From assembly GCF_009847015.1 (NCBI RefSeq), contig NZ_WVEM01000007.1:217341-281340 (forward strand): DNA of 64,000 nt. The letters are read 5' to 3'. The position numbers were made by a program, and so were the translations under genes. Origin of the DNA: Sunxiuqinia indica (GTDB taxonomy: Bacteria; Bacteroidota; Bacteroidia; Bacteroidales; Prolixibacteraceae). The notes beneath the pieces are model-generated. The model did no database searches. It saw only the letters and a program-made list of their open reading frames with translations, and was not told where the DNA came from. Below, piece after piece: positions 8,950-17,752 of this stretch (the first letter of the stretch is position 1; every line of letters starts with the position of its first letter).

Positions 8950-9531
8950 ATGTCAGGTGTAAATCTAGAAATAGTAAATTTACGTAATGGTGTTAAAGAG
9001 ACCTACCGGCATCTTTACCACCAATATTATTCGATGTTGTTTAATTTAGCTTATCAGTACCTTGATGATGGCGATGATGCAAAGGAAATTGTGCAGAATG
9101 CCTTTTTAAAGCTTTGGGAAATAAAAGGTCAGCTCAAGGATAATTCCAACTTGAAGAATTACCTGTATACATTGGTAAAAAATGGCTGTCTGAATCAGAT
9201 TAAACGGAATCAGATTGTCAATAATCATAACAACAACATCAAACATAGGGAATTGGAGTTACAGTATGAATCTTTGTCTCGCATGTCTTTTGATTACATG
9301 GAGATTGAAGAGTTGAAGACTAAAATTGAGGAGGCTGTAAGTAATTTACCAGAGCACTGTCGCAAGGTATTTTGCATGAGTCGCTATGAGGGCTTTAAAA
9401 ATACGGAGATTGCTGAAAAACTGAATATATCAGAGAAGACAGTTGAAGCTCATATGACAAAAGCGCTTAAAAGTTTGAGAGTAGCACTAAAAGATTATCT
9501 CCCGTTATTAATCTCAATTCTTTTTCAATAA
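8950..9531 (+). CDS. ECF sigma-70 factor, FecI-like
   Basis: A 193-residue sigma factor with region 2 (YYSMLFNLAYQYL...AKEIVQNAFLKLWE, about residues 26-60) and a C-terminal region 4 helix-turn-helix (NTEIAEKLNISEKTVEAHMTKALKSLR). It directly precedes a FecR anti-sigma gene and an STN-bearing SusC. This is the standard sigma/anti-sigma/transducer arrangement by which Bacteroidota polysaccharide loci sense their glycan. It probably activates the susCD unit and possibly other promoters here. Confidence 0.93.
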   Translation: MSGVNLEIVNLRNGVKETYRHLYHQYYSMLFNLAYQYLDDGDDAKEIVQNAFLKLWEIKGQLKDNSNLKNYLYTLVKNGCLNQIKRNQIVNNHNNNIKHRELELQYESLSRMSFDYMEIEELKTKIEEAVSNLPEHCRKVFCMSRYEGFKNTEIAEKLNISEKTVEAHMTKALKSLRVALKDYLPLLISILFQ

Positions 9532-9594
9532 AATATCAAAATTCGGTTAGGGGTTACTGTTATTGGATTGTTTAGTAATAAATGAATCACAATA

Positions 9595-10590
9595 ATGGAC
9601 AAGGATTTTATCTCAAAAATACTAACAGGTCGGGCATCTGAAGCAGAGAAAAAAACTTACTACCGTTTACTTGCAGAAGACAAGGACGAGCGGGAGTTAT
9701 TTCTGAAAACCAAAGAACTATGGGTTATAACTGCTGCAAACAATAAAATTCCAGAGCAAACAGTTGACCGGGAGTTTGCTGAATTCTGGTCAAAAGCCAA
9801 TCTTCAAGTACAAGATAACAGACCTTTGCGAAAACGCTATAGCTTGTTGCGCTATGCCGCTATTGCTATTCTTTTAATAGGATTAGGTAGTCTTTCCTCT
9901 TACCTGCTATTAAATTCAGATCAAGCAAGTAACCATTTGGTTCAAAAGTTTAGTGCTGAAAAAGGAAGTATGGCTCATTTTGAGTTGGATGATGGAACCG
10001 TTGTGTGGCTGAACTCGGAAACTGAAATCATCTTATCAGAAGATCAAGAGGGAACAAGAAACATCCAACTTAAAGGAGAAGCTTACTTTGAAGTTAAGAA
10101 CTCTGATAAACACGGATTATTAGTGAATGTAGGTGATCTGAAAATAAAGGATATCGGAACTTCATTTAATGTAAAAGCTTATCCTGACGATGACTTTATA
10201 GAAACTACTTTGATGGAAGGAGCTGTCGATATTCTGAAAAGTAATAATGCGGCAATCACAAGACTGAAGCCCGGGGAGAACGCAACCTATATGAAAAGCG
10301 ATAAAAGCCTCAATATTAAGAATGTTGATGTGGAGCTTGTTTCAGCATGGATTGATGGGAAATTTGCTTTTAGAGATAAACGTTTGGAAGATATTTGTCA
10401 TGAACTCGAAAACTGGTATGATGTGAAGTTCCGGTTTGAGGATAAACAATTGAAGGATTTCCGTTACTCGGGCGCTATTGATAAAACGACAACGGTAGCT
10501 TATGTTTTAAAAATGTTGAAACTAACAACTAATATTCAATATCAAATAAATAATAAACCATATGAACCCGATGAAATAATCATTTACTAG
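9595..10590 (+). CDS. FecR-type anti-sigma factor
   Basis: A 331-residue inner-membrane protein. It has a cytoplasmic N-terminal sigma-binding part, one membrane helix at about residues 84-106 (YAAIAILLIGLGSLSSYLLL), a periplasmic FecR domain (AHFELDDGTVVWLNSET... at about residues 124-210) and a C-terminal DUF4974-like domain (WIDGKFAFRDKRLEDICHELE onward). It should hold the upstream ECF sigma inactive until the STN domain of the downstream SusC signals ligand. It lies 63 bp after the sigma gene. Confidence 0.93.
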   Translation: MDKDFISKILTGRASEAEKKTYYRLLAEDKDERELFLKTKELWVITAANNKIPEQTVDREFAEFWSKANLQVQDNRPLRKRYSLLRYAAIAILLIGLGSLSSYLLLNSDQASNHLVQKFSAEKGSMAHFELDDGTVVWLNSETEIILSEDQEGTRNIQLKGEAYFEVKNSDKHGLLVNVGDLKIKDIGTSFNVKAYPDDDFIETTLMEGAVDILKSNNAAITRLKPGENATYMKSDKSLNIKNVDVELVSAWIDGKFAFRDKRLEDICHELENWYDVKFRFEDKQLKDFRYSGAIDKTTTVAYVLKMLKLTTNIQYQINNKPYEPDEIIIY

Positions 10591-10622
10591 GCTCTCAAAG
10601 AAGGATACTTGTTGAAAATAAG

Positions 10623-10654
10623 TAAACCGGGAAGGCGGCATCCGACCCGGTTTA
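10623..10654 (+). terminator. Hairpin between fecR and susC
   Basis: A perfect 9-bp inverted repeat TAAACCGGG/CCCGGTTTA with a 14-nt loop. It lies 32 bp after the anti-sigma stop and about 60 bp before the susC start. It could terminate the sigma/anti-sigma transcript so that susC is driven from its own promoter, or act as an attenuator. No strong T run follows. Confidence 0.5.
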
Positions 10655-10716
10655 GAATAGTTCAATAAGCTTTCTATGAAAACCTATTGAGTATTAACTA
10701 TAAACATTCCAAAATT

Positions 10717-13700
10717 ATGAAAAAAAATCTATTTTCTCCTGTGCCAATAAGGTCCGGGATAATGAAATTTCTATTTGTTATGAAACTAACTGCTTTTCTA
10801 CTTTTTCTTAGTTTTGTTTCTATCGCGTCAGGCTCCTATTCGCAGGGCACACGCATTAGTCTCAAAATTGAGAACAATAGTATTATCGATGTTTTTAATG
10901 AAATTGAGAGGGTTTCGGATTACGGATTCTTCTTCAAAAGCGACCAACTGGATATGAATAAGCAATATACAGTTGAGTTTAATGATGCGTCAATTGAGGA
11001 TGTGATGACCCGACTTCTGGATAAGGACAAGTATAATTACGAGGTTATTGGAAGAACAATTGTGGTTAACCGAACAGATGGTGTTACCAACATCGGACAG
11101 GCTCGTAAAATACGAGGAGTTGTAACAGATGGTGCTGGAGCTCCTCTTCCTGGTGTGACTATCGTAATTGAAGGGACACAAACAGGAACGATATCTGCAC
11201 TGGACGGAAGTTATGAACTGGAAGTCCCAGCTGATGCTGAGTTTCTGGTGTTTTCATTCATTGGGATGCAAACGCAGAAGGTAAGCGTTTCGAATGCCAG
11301 CAATGTGGTCATGTATGATGATACCATTGGGCTCGAAGAAGTGGTAGCAGTGGGGTATGGAACCATGAAAAAAAGTGACCTGACAGGCTCTGTTACCCAG
11401 GTTAAGGCTGAAGATTTGGTTAGTGTTTCTGCGTCAAATCCAATTGAAGCATTACAAGGAAGAGCTTCTGGAGTTGCAGTAATAAATGCCGATGCTTCTC
11501 CCGGATCTTCACCAACTATTCGAATTCGTGGTAGCGGGTCGATTACTGCTGGAAACGAACCACTCATTGTTGTGGATGGATTTCCTTTGGTGAATAATAA
11601 TCTGAATGATATTAGCAGCAACGATATTGAATCAATGGAGATATTAAAAGATGCCTCATCTGCTGCTATTTACGGATCGAGAGGAGCGAACGGTGTTATT
11701 TTAATTACAACTAAAAAAGGCAAAAGAGGACAAAATAATCTGGAGGTAAGTGGATCGTTGGGGATTGCAACTCCTGCAAGGGTGCCTGAAATGCTGGGAA
11801 GGGAAGATTTCGTTAATTTTATTAATGATGCTTACACCTATTCAAATGGAACTCCGGTTTATTCTTCGTCTAATCCAGCTCCTTCGTATGATGTTGACTG
11901 GCACGATGAAATTATCAGGAACTCTTCCAAGGTGCAGAACTATTCTGTAGCATTCAGTGGAGGAAAGGATAAAACGTCTTATATGCTGTCAGGTAATATC
12001 TTTTCGCAGGATGGAATGGTTGAAGCTTCTGGTTTTGAGAAGTTTACTGTGCGTGTAAATTTAGACCATGAATTTAAACCCTGGTTGACTGTTGGAACGC
12101 ACATGCAAGTGGGCAGGTCGCAACGAGATGTTCGCGATAATCCAACAGGTAATATTTTCCGTTACGGTTGGCCAACTGTGCCTGTTAAAAACCCTGATGG
12201 AAGCTGGTATTATGCCACTGAAGATCCTTCAATCAGCTCTTATTTCGAAGGTACCTGGAATCCGGTTGCAGAAGCGTCGGAAGTAACAAACGAGCTGAGT
12301 ACTGATCGGTTACTTGGAGATGTTTATGCTTTATTTACTCCTGTTAAGAACGTAACGTTCAAGACAAATTTCGGTGTTGATATTGCCAACGAAAAGCAAT
12401 ACGAATATTACACATCTAATTCAAGCGCAGGAATTGGATCAGGAAGCACAGGTACTGGTGGACAAACCTATCGGAGAAAAACAAGTCGGTTAACTGATAA
12501 TATCCTGACTTATTCGAATACTTGGGACAAGCACCGTTTGACAGCTACTGGTGTATATTCATGGCAGGAATATGTTTATGAAGACCTGGAAACCAGCGGC
12601 TCTGGTTTTTTGAATGATGCAACTGGCGCAAATGATATGTCCTATGCCAGTATTGAGAGTATTTCTATTAACTCTGATAAATATTCAAATCGATTGATTT
12701 CATGGACAGCCAGAGCTTCGTATTCTTATGACGATAAATATTTACTAACCGTTACAGGAAGATATGATGGCTCTTCCAGATTTGGAAAAAACAATAAATG
12801 GGGATTTTTTCCATCAGTAGGATTTGGTTGGAGAGTTACTCAGGAGCCATTTTTAGCCGGAAATGAAACCATTACTAACCTGAAGTTGAGAACCAGTTAT
12901 GGTGTTACAGGAAACCAGGAGATTGGTAATTATCAATCACTTGCTTCTTTAAGCACTGCCTACTATGTATTTGATGGTGTCCCAATTCTAGGATTTGCTG
13001 AAACCATTGGTAATCCTGATCTGAAATGGGAACGTAATATTCAGTATAATGTCGGAGTAGATGTTGGCTTTTGGAACAGATTGGATTTGAATTTGGATTA
13101 TTACTCTCGTCAAACGTCTGATTTATTATATAATGTGCCCATTCCGACTACGTCTGGTTATTCAAGTATGTTGAAGAATATTGGTGAAGTGAAAAATGTT
13201 GGACTTGAACTAACAGCTCATGCACGGATCATCGATTCTGAATTTAAATGGGATGTGACAACCAATGTCTCCAGTAATAAAAATGAAGTTGTTGAACTTT
13301 ATGGCGATGTTGAAAAAATTAATTTAGGTTCATCTACAGGGGGTATTGCTCGCTATCTGATCGTTGGTGAAGCAGTAAATAGCCTGTGGGCTCGCGAGTC
13401 CGCCGGAATTATTACAACACAGGATCAACTTACGGCTTACCGGACCATTCGATCGTCTGCCGAGTTAGGTGAAGAAATGTACATCGATAAAAATGATGAC
13501 AAGAGCATCAATAGTGAAGACTACATTAATATTGGTTCAACTGAGCCTGATTTCTTTTATGGTGTCTCAACGAGCCTGTCATACAAAAATCTAAGTTTGG
13601 ATATATACGGTCAAGGCGCAACAGGTCTTGCTGCACAGGATGAAAATACGGGGTACTTAACATTTGGAGAAAACCAGGTGCAGAACAGAAATTACCTGCC

Positions 13701-14016
13701 AACAAGATATGCTTACGATAGAATGTGGAGTGAAGAAAATCCAACTGGTACATTTCCTCGTGCAGGTGCACAGGAAATATCATTGTCAGACCGTACCAAT
13801 GGAGGGTGGAATTATTTTATTGTGAAAAATATTAAAGTTGGCTATGACTTTTCTTCAATGATCAGAAATTTAAATTGGGTAAGTAATCTGAATTTTTATG
13901 TCAATGCACAGAATTATTTGAATTTCGCAAACCATCGGGGTTACAACCCAGAAAACGGGAAGGTTGATTTCCCTTATGCAAAAACAATGATATTTGGAAT
14001 CCGAGCTAAATTTTAA
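10717..14016 (+). CDS. SusC-type TonB-dependent outer-membrane transporter with STN domain
   Basis: The protein is 1099 residues from ATG 10717; this start is preferred over an in-frame TTG at 10687 because it begins MKKN before a signal sequence. The signal segment (KLTAFLLFLSFVSIASGSYSQ) is followed by an STN domain (about residues 45-105), a CarboxypepD-regulatory-like beta-sandwich (RKIRGVVTDGAGAPLPGV, about 125-205), a plug domain (EEVVAVGYGTMKKSDLTGSV onward) and a 22-stranded barrel ending in aromatic-rich IFGIRAKF. It imports oligosaccharides across the outer membrane with TonB energy. The STN domain couples it to the FecR/ECF pair upstream. SusD follows 19 bp downstream. Confidence 0.95.
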   Translation: MKKNLFSPVPIRSGIMKFLFVMKLTAFLLFLSFVSIASGSYSQGTRISLKIENNSIIDVFNEIERVSDYGFFFKSDQLDMNKQYTVEFNDASIEDVMTRLLDKDKYNYEVIGRTIVVNRTDGVTNIGQARKIRGVVTDGAGAPLPGVTIVIEGTQTGTISALDGSYELEVPADAEFLVFSFIGMQTQKVSVSNASNVVMYDDTIGLEEVVAVGYGTMKKSDLTGSVTQVKAEDLVSVSASNPIEALQGRASGVAVINADASPGSSPTIRIRGSGSITAGNEPLIVVDGFPLVNNNLNDISSNDIESMEILKDASSAAIYGSRGANGVILITTKKGKRGQNNLEVSGSLGIATPARVPEMLGREDFVNFINDAYTYSNGTPVYSSSNPAPSYDVDWHDEIIRNSSKVQNYSVAFSGGKDKTSYMLSGNIFSQDGMVEASGFEKFTVRVNLDHEFKPWLTVGTHMQVGRSQRDVRDNPTGNIFRYGWPTVPVKNPDGSWYYATEDPSISSYFEGTWNPVAEASEVTNELSTDRLLGDVYALFTPVKNVTFKTNFGVDIANEKQYEYYTSNSSAGIGSGSTGTGGQTYRRKTSRLTDNILTYSNTWDKHRLTATGVYSWQEYVYEDLETSGSGFLNDATGANDMSYASIESISINSDKYSNRLISWTARASYSYDDKYLLTVTGRYDGSSRFGKNNKWGFFPSVGFGWRVTQEPFLAGNETITNLKLRTSYGVTGNQEIGNYQSLASLSTAYYVFDGVPILGFAETIGNPDLKWERNIQYNVGVDVGFWNRLDLNLDYYSRQTSDLLYNVPIPTTSGYSSMLKNIGEVKNVGLELTAHARIIDSEFKWDVTTNVSSNKNEVVELYGDVEKINLGSSTGGIARYLIVGEAVNSLWARESAGIITTQDQLTAYRTIRSSAELGEEMYIDKNDDKSINSEDYINIGSTEPDFFYGVSTSLSYKNLSLDIYGQGATGLAAQDENTGYLTFGENQVQNRNYLPTRYAYDRMWSEENPTGTFPRAGAQEISLSDRTNGGWNYFIVKNIKVGYDFSSMIRNLNWVSNLNFYVNAQNYLNFANHRGYNPENGKVDFPYAKTMIFGIRAKF

Positions 14017-14035
14017 ACCTTAAATTCTCAGAACA

Positions 14036-15622
14036 ATGAAATTAATTAAATATATAATTTTAAGTTGTACAGTGCTTATATTTTCTCAGTGTACAGACTT
14101 AACCGAAGAACCCTACACCTTTTTGTCTCCAAGCAATTACTACAACAACGGAGAAGAACTTGGTCGTGCTCTGGTAGGTGTTTATGATGGCTATCAACGA
14201 GAGTTCAATGGTTATTATAAATACATCATGTACCTGGAAGTAAGAACCGAATTTGGATCACCAGCATATGCAAAGGACAACATGCACCTTTGGAATGTGT
14301 GGAATGATGTAAATAATGCTGATAAAATGGTTATCACGAATTGGGATGATGCCTATGATATTATTAACCGTGCGAATTTGGTTATTGGGCGGGGAGCTGA
14401 TGTTGAAATGGATGAAAGCCTAAAAGCAAGGTTTTTTGCCGAAGCTCGATTCTTGAGGGCTGCAACTTATTTCAATCTTGTTCGCTTATATGGAGGGCTT
14501 CCTATTCCAGATTCATTTACAGAAGGACTCGAAGGACTTGAAATTCCCAGAAAATCGGTTGATGAAACCTATACATATATTATTAAAGATTTGGAATATG
14601 CAATAGAAAACTTACCAAAGAAATCAGAGTATGATGCGAATGATATTTGGAGAGCTTCTAAGGGAGCTGCGCAGTCATTGCTTGGCGATGTTTATTTAAC
14701 AAGAGGAGGCATGACAGGTGATGAAACTTACTTTCAGAAAGCTAAAGATTATACCGAAGCGGTAATGCAATCTGCCGAATATGCACTTGAACCTGATTTT
14801 AAGGACTTGTGGTATTGGTGGAACACAAATAATAAAAATGGAATGGAATCTGTTTTTGAAATCCAATACGGTGGGGTTGACAAGGAGTATAATAATACAC
14901 ATACCATGTTTGGAGTGAATATTACTGAATATACGCTTGGTTGTTATATGTATCGTCGTTTCGGACCTTCAATTTCGCACTACTTATCATACAGTGACAC
15001 GGATGCCCGTAAAGAAGGAAGTTTCCTGACTCGTTTCAATACGACTGAGAAAGGAAATCCAAGCCATATTTTAGATACGCTGGTATTCGTTCCTGAGGAC
15101 AAAGGTTTCTACCCTGGCTCCAAAGGATGGAAAACAGCAAGTCCTGGAAACCTGAAGTTTTACGATCGAACACCAGAATCAGCAACTTTGAAAAAGCCGC
15201 AAGCAACTTCATATGTTATTCGCTACGCTGATGTCTTATTAAACTATGCGGAGGCGGAAAATGAGCTAAATGGACCAACAGCGTCTGCTTACAAAGCAGT
15301 TAATGATGTTCGTAATCGCGCAGACTTAGATGATTTGCCTGCCAATTTGACTAAAGAACAGTTCGCAGACTCAATCTACCGTGAAAGAGGATGGGAATTT
15401 GTTGGTGAAGGTCTCCTGTATTTTGATGAACTACGAACTGATAGAATCGGAGAGAACGTTAAGAAGCATGTAAAATGGGGAAATGATGAAGGAATCTATA
15501 TGTATGTGGATGCTCCATTGGAGTTTGTTCCATCAAAGGACTTCTTATTTAAAATACCTCAGTACGATTTAGATTCGAATCCTGCGTTAGTTCAAAATCC
15601 AGATAATGTATCAGCTGAATAA
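14036..15622 (+). CDS. SusD/RagB-family outer-membrane lipoprotein
   Basis: A 528-residue SusD homologue. The lipoprotein signal ends at FSQC (Cys about residue 19). SusD features follow: PYTFLSPSNYY, the TPR-rich region AEARFLRAATYFNLVRLYGGLPI, and the C-terminal YAEAENELNG...VNDVRNRADLDDLP and YRERGWEFVGEGLLYFDELRTDR segments. It caps the SusC barrel and binds glycan at the cell surface. It is the last gene before a strong palindrome. Confidence 0.95.
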   Translation: MKLIKYIILSCTVLIFSQCTDLTEEPYTFLSPSNYYNNGEELGRALVGVYDGYQREFNGYYKYIMYLEVRTEFGSPAYAKDNMHLWNVWNDVNNADKMVITNWDDAYDIINRANLVIGRGADVEMDESLKARFFAEARFLRAATYFNLVRLYGGLPIPDSFTEGLEGLEIPRKSVDETYTYIIKDLEYAIENLPKKSEYDANDIWRASKGAAQSLLGDVYLTRGGMTGDETYFQKAKDYTEAVMQSAEYALEPDFKDLWYWWNTNNKNGMESVFEIQYGGVDKEYNNTHTMFGVNITEYTLGCYMYRRFGPSISHYLSYSDTDARKEGSFLTRFNTTEKGNPSHILDTLVFVPEDKGFYPGSKGWKTASPGNLKFYDRTPESATLKKPQATSYVIRYADVLLNYAEAENELNGPTASAYKAVNDVRNRADLDDLPANLTKEQFADSIYRERGWEFVGEGLLYFDELRTDRIGENVKKHVKWGNDEGIYMYVDAPLEFVPSKDFLFKIPQYDLDSNPALVQNPDNVSAE

Positions 15623-15630
15623 ATTATAGA

Positions 15631-15660
15631 ATGGTGGAAGCTTTTAAAAGCTTCCACCAT
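15631..15660 (+). terminator. Perfect 30-bp palindrome after susD
   Basis: The 15-bp arm beginning ATGGTGGAAGCTTTT is followed directly by its exact reverse complement, ending CTTCCACCAT. As RNA it can fold into a strong hairpin with an AU-rich top, 8 bp after the susD stop. It probably ends or stabilises the susCD transcript. I see nothing else in the rest of the 320-bp gap up to the GH29 gene. Confidence 0.65.
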
Positions 15661-15942
15661 TAACATTTCTTGTTTGTCGGTGTGCATATTTTACCCAACA
15701 TCAGACATTCCTATGAAAAACCTGCCTTTCCATATCTTTTTGCGGGTTTCAAGCCCCATTTAGATTCTCGAAGAGCTAAAGGAATTAGTTGTTCAACAAG
15801 TAGTTCTTTTTGCCAATTCAAGTCTGTGCTAACTTCGTGTTTCGTCGTTTTTTCTTTGACTTGATTGAATACAAAAAGTTGAATTCTGAAAAAAAAAATT
15901 GGTTTTCAACTCAAATTAGAAATCAAGAGAATAAGACAAATT

Positions 15943-17463
15943 ATGAGATTGATACTATTAATCGTGTTTTTTAGTATTGCTTCGTTTAGTTGTAAAACTA
16001 AGAAACAGGAGGAATCTAAAAAGATTCATTTTGAACAAACCTGGGAGTCCTTAAGTCAGCACGAATCTGCTCCTGAATGGCTGAAAAACGATAAATTTGG
16101 CATTTATTTTCATTGGGGCGTTTATACGGTTCCGGCTTTTGGCTTTGAGTGGTATCCCCGCTTGATGCATAAAAAGAATGATAAATATTTTGGGAGTGAT
16201 ATTTATGAACATCACTTAGATACTTATGGACATCCTTCAGAGTTTGGGTATCACGATTTTGTTCCGATGTTTAAGGCCGAAAAATTTGATCCCGAAGCAT
16301 GGGCTGAATTATTCAAAAAGGCAGGAGCTAAATTTGCCGGGCCGGTTGCGGAACATAGTGACGGCTTTTCGATGTGGGCTAGCAATATAACTCCGTGGAA
16401 TGCCATGGACAAAGGGCCTCATCAGGATATTGTTGGAGAACTGGAAAAGACGATTAGAGGTCAGGGCTTAAAATTTATAACGACTTTTCATCATGCTGTG
16501 AACTTACAGCGCTACAGCGATAAGCCAGAAGAAACTTATTTTCGAAATAGTTATTATCCATACATCAATGGAATGCCGCCTACTTCGAACGACCCGGAGT
16601 TAAAGTACCTTTACGGAAATATTCCCGAACAACAATGGTTAAATGAAGTTTGGTTCCCCAAACTCAAAGAGGTCATAGATAACTATAATCCGGATCTGAT
16701 GTGGTTTGATTCAGGATTGGATCTGATTCCCGAAAATTACAGAAAAGAATTTGCGGCGTACTACTTAAATCAAGCGGAAGATTGGGGCAAAAGTGTAGCC
16801 ATTGTCCGGAAGCAGGATGATTTACCGCTCAGCATGAGCATCAACGATCTGGAAAAGTCACGCATGAATCGAATGGGCAAACATGTCTGGATGACTGATG
16901 AAACGATTAGTACCGGAAGTTGGGGATATACCAACGATTTAGTAATTAAGCCAGCAGAAGATATTTTGCATGTTTTAATTGATATTGTAAGTAAAAATGG
17001 AGTTTTGCTTTTGAATATTTCACCGAAATCGGATGGAGTTATTCCTGACAATCAGAAAGATGTATTGCTGAAAATGGGAGATTGGTTGGGTAAATATGGA
17101 GAGGCGATTTACAATACCCGACCATGGTATATATTTGGCGAGGGGCCAACCCTGCAACCTGAAGGTAATTTTGAGAATCATAGTGATTTCAAGAAAGTGA
17201 AGTATTCGGCAGAGGATGTTCGGTATACCACCACAAAAAATGTCATTTACGCAGTAACACTTGGAAGTCCAGAACCAAATAAAAAAATTGTTTTTAAAGC
17301 ATTCAGTCCGTCGGAGGTTACTCGTGAACTGAAAATTAAAAACATAGCTATTCCCGGTTCATCTCAAATAATAGAATATGAAATGAAAGAAGATGGCCTA
17401 TGGGTAAAAACTCCGGACGTTATGAATGAAATGGCAGTCGTTTTTAAAATCGAAATAGAGTAA
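15943..17463 (+). CDS. Alpha-L-fucosidase, GH29, lipoprotein
   Basis: A 506-residue GH29 enzyme. The N-terminal lipoprotein signal ends SFSC (Cys about residue 17). The barrel motifs KFGIYFHWGVYTVPAFGFEWY, AKFAGPVAEHSDGFSMW and the nucleophile motif NPDLMWFDSGLD (Asp at about residue 254) are present. NGVLLLNISPKSDG and a C-terminal beta-sandwich follow. It removes terminal alpha-L-fucose (or a related L-sugar) outside the cell or in the periplasm. It stands after the susD terminator and before the GH2 gene with its operator. Confidence 0.92.
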   Translation: MRLILLIVFFSIASFSCKTKKQEESKKIHFEQTWESLSQHESAPEWLKNDKFGIYFHWGVYTVPAFGFEWYPRLMHKKNDKYFGSDIYEHHLDTYGHPSEFGYHDFVPMFKAEKFDPEAWAELFKKAGAKFAGPVAEHSDGFSMWASNITPWNAMDKGPHQDIVGELEKTIRGQGLKFITTFHHAVNLQRYSDKPEETYFRNSYYPYINGMPPTSNDPELKYLYGNIPEQQWLNEVWFPKLKEVIDNYNPDLMWFDSGLDLIPENYRKEFAAYYLNQAEDWGKSVAIVRKQDDLPLSMSINDLEKSRMNRMGKHVWMTDETISTGSWGYTNDLVIKPAEDILHVLIDIVSKNGVLLLNISPKSDGVIPDNQKDVLLKMGDWLGKYGEAIYNTRPWYIFGEGPTLQPEGNFENHSDFKKVKYSAEDVRYTTTKNVIYAVTLGSPEPNKKIVFKAFSPSEVTRELKIKNIAIPGSSQIIEYEMKEDGLWVKTPDVMNEMAVVFKIEIE

Positions 17464-17673
17464 GCTCACAAAACTGTAGAGCAATATGGCAGAAATTACC
17501 GGAATCTCAGGGTGTTGATAACAGTCTTACTTTCAATCTTCAGCTTGCATCTGCTGTTTTATTGAGATTGAAAGTTCAATGATATTTACAATCAGAAAAT
17601 AGAAACAAACGATCTTGTAATTGGCAAATTTATTGCGAAGTCATGATGTTTGTTTTTCAATATTTAGTAGAAT

Positions 17674-17687
17674 TGAAAACGTTTACA
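17674..17687. promoter_or_regulatory. LacI-type operator upstream of GH2
   Basis: TGAAAACGTTTACA, one mismatch from the perfect 14-bp palindrome TGTAAACGTTTACA. It is the exact reverse complement of the copy upstream of the LacI-family gene. It abuts a -7-like box and lies 66 bp before the GH2 start, a position suited to repression. Confidence 0.75.
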
Positions 17688-17695
17688 TAAATTTG
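17688..17695 (+). promoter_or_regulatory. Bacteroidota -7 box for the GH2 gene
   Basis: TAAATTTG matches the TAnnTTTG consensus and touches the operator at 17674-17687. A -33 element at the usual spacing is only weakly present. Confidence 0.5.
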
Positions 17696-17752
17696 TACTC
17701 GTTTGTCATACCTTGAATTCAATAGTAAAACCTACAACATAAAAATTTAATT

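Noticed and set aside
10687-10716. TTG start for the SusC gene
   Set aside because: ATG 10717 is in frame and directly precedes a normal signal-peptide n-region.
15670-15864. 64-codon plus-strand open frame between susD and GH29
   Set aside because: No recognisable features, no conserved start context, and it follows a strong terminator-like palindrome.
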